A DNA stretch of 5,855 nucleotides from the NCBI GenBank assembly GCA_026014845.1, contig JAOZHM010000052.1, positions 1 to 5,855 on the forward strand, read 5' to 3'. Shown here piece after piece: positions 4,679 through 5,855 of the stretch (positions are counted from its first letter, which is position 1; every line of letters starts with the position of its first letter). A program made the position numbers and the translations under genes. The notes beneath the pieces are model-generated. The model had not been told where the DNA came from, searched no databases, and saw nothing but the letters and a program-made list of their open reading frames with translations. This DNA is from Candidatus Bathyarchaeota archaeon (lineage in GTDB: Archaea > Thermoproteota > Bathyarchaeia > Bathyarchaeales > Bathycorpusculaceae).

Positions 4679-5056
4679 ATGGGAAGCGTTTTAGAAGTAA
4701 ACACCAGTAACTGGGACAAGGAAGTCTTAAGGTCTGACATTTTGACTGTTGTTGACTTTTGGCATGATCGCTGCCCTTGGTGCCTCAGGCTTAATCCAAT
4801 ATTCAACGAGGTCGCAGAAGAATACAAGGGCAAAATCAAGTTCGTCAAGCTGAATATCTTAAAGAGCCCAGCTAATCGCGAGATAGCAATCCATCACGGA
4901 ATTATGAGTACCCCAACTTTGGTGTTCTTCTGTGAGGGAAGACCTGTAGGCCAGGCTTTGGGTTTTATGCCCAAAGAACACCTGAAGAAACAACTTGACG
5001 ATATGCTTGGGAAACATAGAGAATGCGTCAAGCAGAGCACCCAGCTAAAGACTTAG
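4679..5056 (+). CDS. trx: Thioredoxin with CPWC active site
   Basis: Small dithiol reductase for target disulfides. The 125-aa protein has the fold markers VVDFW (Asp26 buried), the active site C32-P33-W34-C35 and cis-Pro79 in STPTLVFF, then G-x-x-x-G before the last helix. The common thioredoxin sequence is WCGPC. Here the preceding Trp is Arg31 and the dipeptide between cysteines is Pro-Trp, nearer to the CPxC pattern of glutaredoxins, which may shift redox potential and partners. An extra Cys85 follows the cis-Pro strand, and the C-terminal tail (about 110-125) carries Cys115. ATG 4679 gives a normal N terminus. It lies downstream of arsC, whose C9/C81/C88 relay needs such a reductant, and converges with a thioredoxin-reductase homologue, its likely electron donor by context. 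Confidence 0.92.
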   Translation: MGSVLEVNTSNWDKEVLRSDILTVVDFWHDRCPWCLRLNPIFNEVAEEYKGKIKFVKLNILKSPANREIAIHHGIMSTPTLVFFCEGRPVGQALGFMPKEHLKKQLDDMLGKHRECVKQSTQLKT

Positions 5057-5089
5057 AGCTTTCACCTTTGAGAAAGATACCTGAAAGCT
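5057..5089. repeat. Inverted repeat at the convergent gene junction, possible two-way terminator
   Basis: AGCTTTCA (5057-5064) and TGAAAGCT (5082-5089) are perfect 8-base inverted repeats separated by 17 bases. A smaller CTTT-GAG-AAAG hairpin (5066-5076) sits inside the loop. The repeat begins right after the thioredoxin stop and includes the stop of the opposing reductase gene, so it could fold at the 3' end of either transcript. Confidence 0.5.
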
Positions 5090-5855
5090 GACAGTGCCGC
5101 TTTACATCCTTCACCGGCCGCCACCACTATTTGTTTCTCTGGAACGCTAGTAACATCTCCTGCGGCGAATAATCCTGGAATGTTAGTTTCGCATTTGCAG
5201 TTTACGATTATCTCCCCCCAATGGTTTTTCCCAACGAAGTCAACTATGTCAGAGTTAGGGACAGATCCTATCTCAACGAATACGCCTTGCACCGGTAAGA
5301 GCGTCTCCTTGCCGTTTCTCTGTACTCTAATTCCCGTCACAAGTTTATCGCCAACTATCTCTTTGACTTGAGCATTTGTCCAGACCTTCACCTTGTCTGA
5401 GGCTTTCGCTTTCTTGACTAACACCATGTCTGCCTTCAGTTGCGGTCCTCTCTGTAGGAGATGTATGCTCTTAGCGATTTTAATCAGTTGAAGAACAGCC
5501 TCTAATCCAGAGTTTCCTCCGCCAACCACAGCAACATCCAAGCCTTCAAAAAGGGGGCCGTCACATGTTGCACAGTAGGTGACTCCTCTATTCTTGAACT
5601 CTGCTTCTCCCGGTACTTTGAGTTCTCTCGGCTTCCTACCTGTGGCTATGATCACAGTTTTACCCAAATAGGTGTTGACATCGGTTCCTACCCTGAACAA
5701 ATCACCTTTTCTCTCCACTTTCTGCACTTCTTCCATTTTCGATTCGAATTTGTGTCTTTCCAAGTGTTCCTGAAACTTTGCCGTCAGTTCCTCGCCAGTA
5801 ATATACTGGAAGCCAGTATAGTTTTCTATCTCAGATGAAAAACTAACTTGACCAC
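5062..5855 (-). CDS. trxB: Thioredoxin-reductase-family flavoprotein (TrxB/AhpF-like), 5'-partial
   Basis: FAD- and pyridine-nucleotide-type disulfide reductase; by context it reduces the neighbouring thioredoxin. The frame is open to the window edge at 5855; the TTG at 5763 is internal, since upstream codons continue the family sequence (GGQV..., I-E-N-Y-T-G-F, ITGEEL). The N-terminal FAD dinucleotide motif is outside the window. Visible in order: IIATGRKPRELKVPGE, redox-active C-A-T-C-D (around 5563-5574), nucleotide-binding GGGNSGLEA (about 5498-5524), LLQRGPQLKAD (about 5429-5460), ETNIPGLFAAGDVTSVP for FAD, and KQIVVAAGEGCKAALSAFRYL at the end. The C-terminal half resembles AhpF more than Escherichia coli TrxB, and the HRRxxxR motif for the NADPH 2'-phosphate is absent, so the electron donor is probably not NADPH. 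Its stop lies 5 bases from the thioredoxin stop, in opposite orientation. Confidence 0.93.
   Translation of the reverse strand, partial: GQVSFSSEIENYTGFQYITGEELTAKFQEHLERHKFESKMEEVQKVERKGDLFRVGTDVNTYLGKTVIIATGRKPRELKVPGEAEFKNRGVTYCATCDGPLFEGLDVAVVGGGNSGLEAVLQLIKIAKSIHLLQRGPQLKADMVLVKKAKASDKVKVWTNAQVKEIVGDKLVTGIRVQRNGKETLLPVQGVFVEIGSVPNSDIVDFVGKNHWGEIIVNCKCETNIPGLFAAGDVTSVPEKQIVVAAGEGCKAALSAFRYLSQR

Noticed and set aside
5761..5763. TTG at 5763 as the start of the reductase.
   Set aside because: Upstream codons to 5855 encode conserved TrxB/AhpF sequence (GQV, ENYTGF, ITGEEL), so the gene continues past the window edge.

Overview
The window is a dense block of oxidative-stress, iron-handling and thiol-redox genes from a strict or near-strict anaerobe. 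An archaeon is most likely, though no marker gene here proves it. Supporting signs are an F420H2-oxidase-type FprA with the WVHWPET and GSYGWG motifs, a two-iron desulfoferrodoxin, a ferritin that aligns well with the Archaeoglobus type, a Sulfolobus-like ferredoxin with an Asp in place of a cluster cysteine, frequent TTG/GTG starts with strong GGAGG-type ribosome sites, and T-rich rather than clear hairpin-plus-T terminators. An anaerobic bacterium is not excluded. No RNA gene, CRISPR array, insertion sequence or tRNA was seen.

Left block, + strand, 1-3191, tightly spaced and probably one transcript: fprA (5' end cut by the window edge), ferritin, a stand-alone flavodoxin, an unrecognised 159-aa ferritin-like protein, a dicluster ferredoxin, and rubrerythrin. 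A T-run at about 3233-3238 may end this unit.

Middle block, + strand, 3370-4094: a 247-bp gap holding a near-perfect palindrome and a candidate promoter, then a short ferritin-like protein of the encapsulated-ferritin type whose stop overlaps the start of desulfoferrodoxin (superoxide reductase).

Right block, 4204-5855: a thioredoxin-coupled arsenate reductase/low-molecular-weight phosphatase-fold protein, then a thioredoxin with an unusual CPWC active site (both +). Converging from the - strand is a thioredoxin-reductase-family flavoprotein, AhpF-like in its C-terminal part and cut at its N terminus by the window edge. The two convergent stops are 5 bp apart and an inverted repeat covers the junction.

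Taken together, FprA would reduce O2 to water, desulfoferrodoxin superoxide to peroxide, and rubrerythrin peroxide to water. The ferritins would hold Fe(II) away from peroxide. Flavodoxin, ferredoxin and the rubredoxin-type domains are plausible electron carriers. Thioredoxin and its reductase would recycle ArsC and other thiols. Four different ferritin-superfamily proteins lie within about 2.8 kb (937-3720). The least explained member is the 159-aa protein at 1949-2428, with a non-canonical ligand set and an aromatic WW...W...PFHG.PGG tail.
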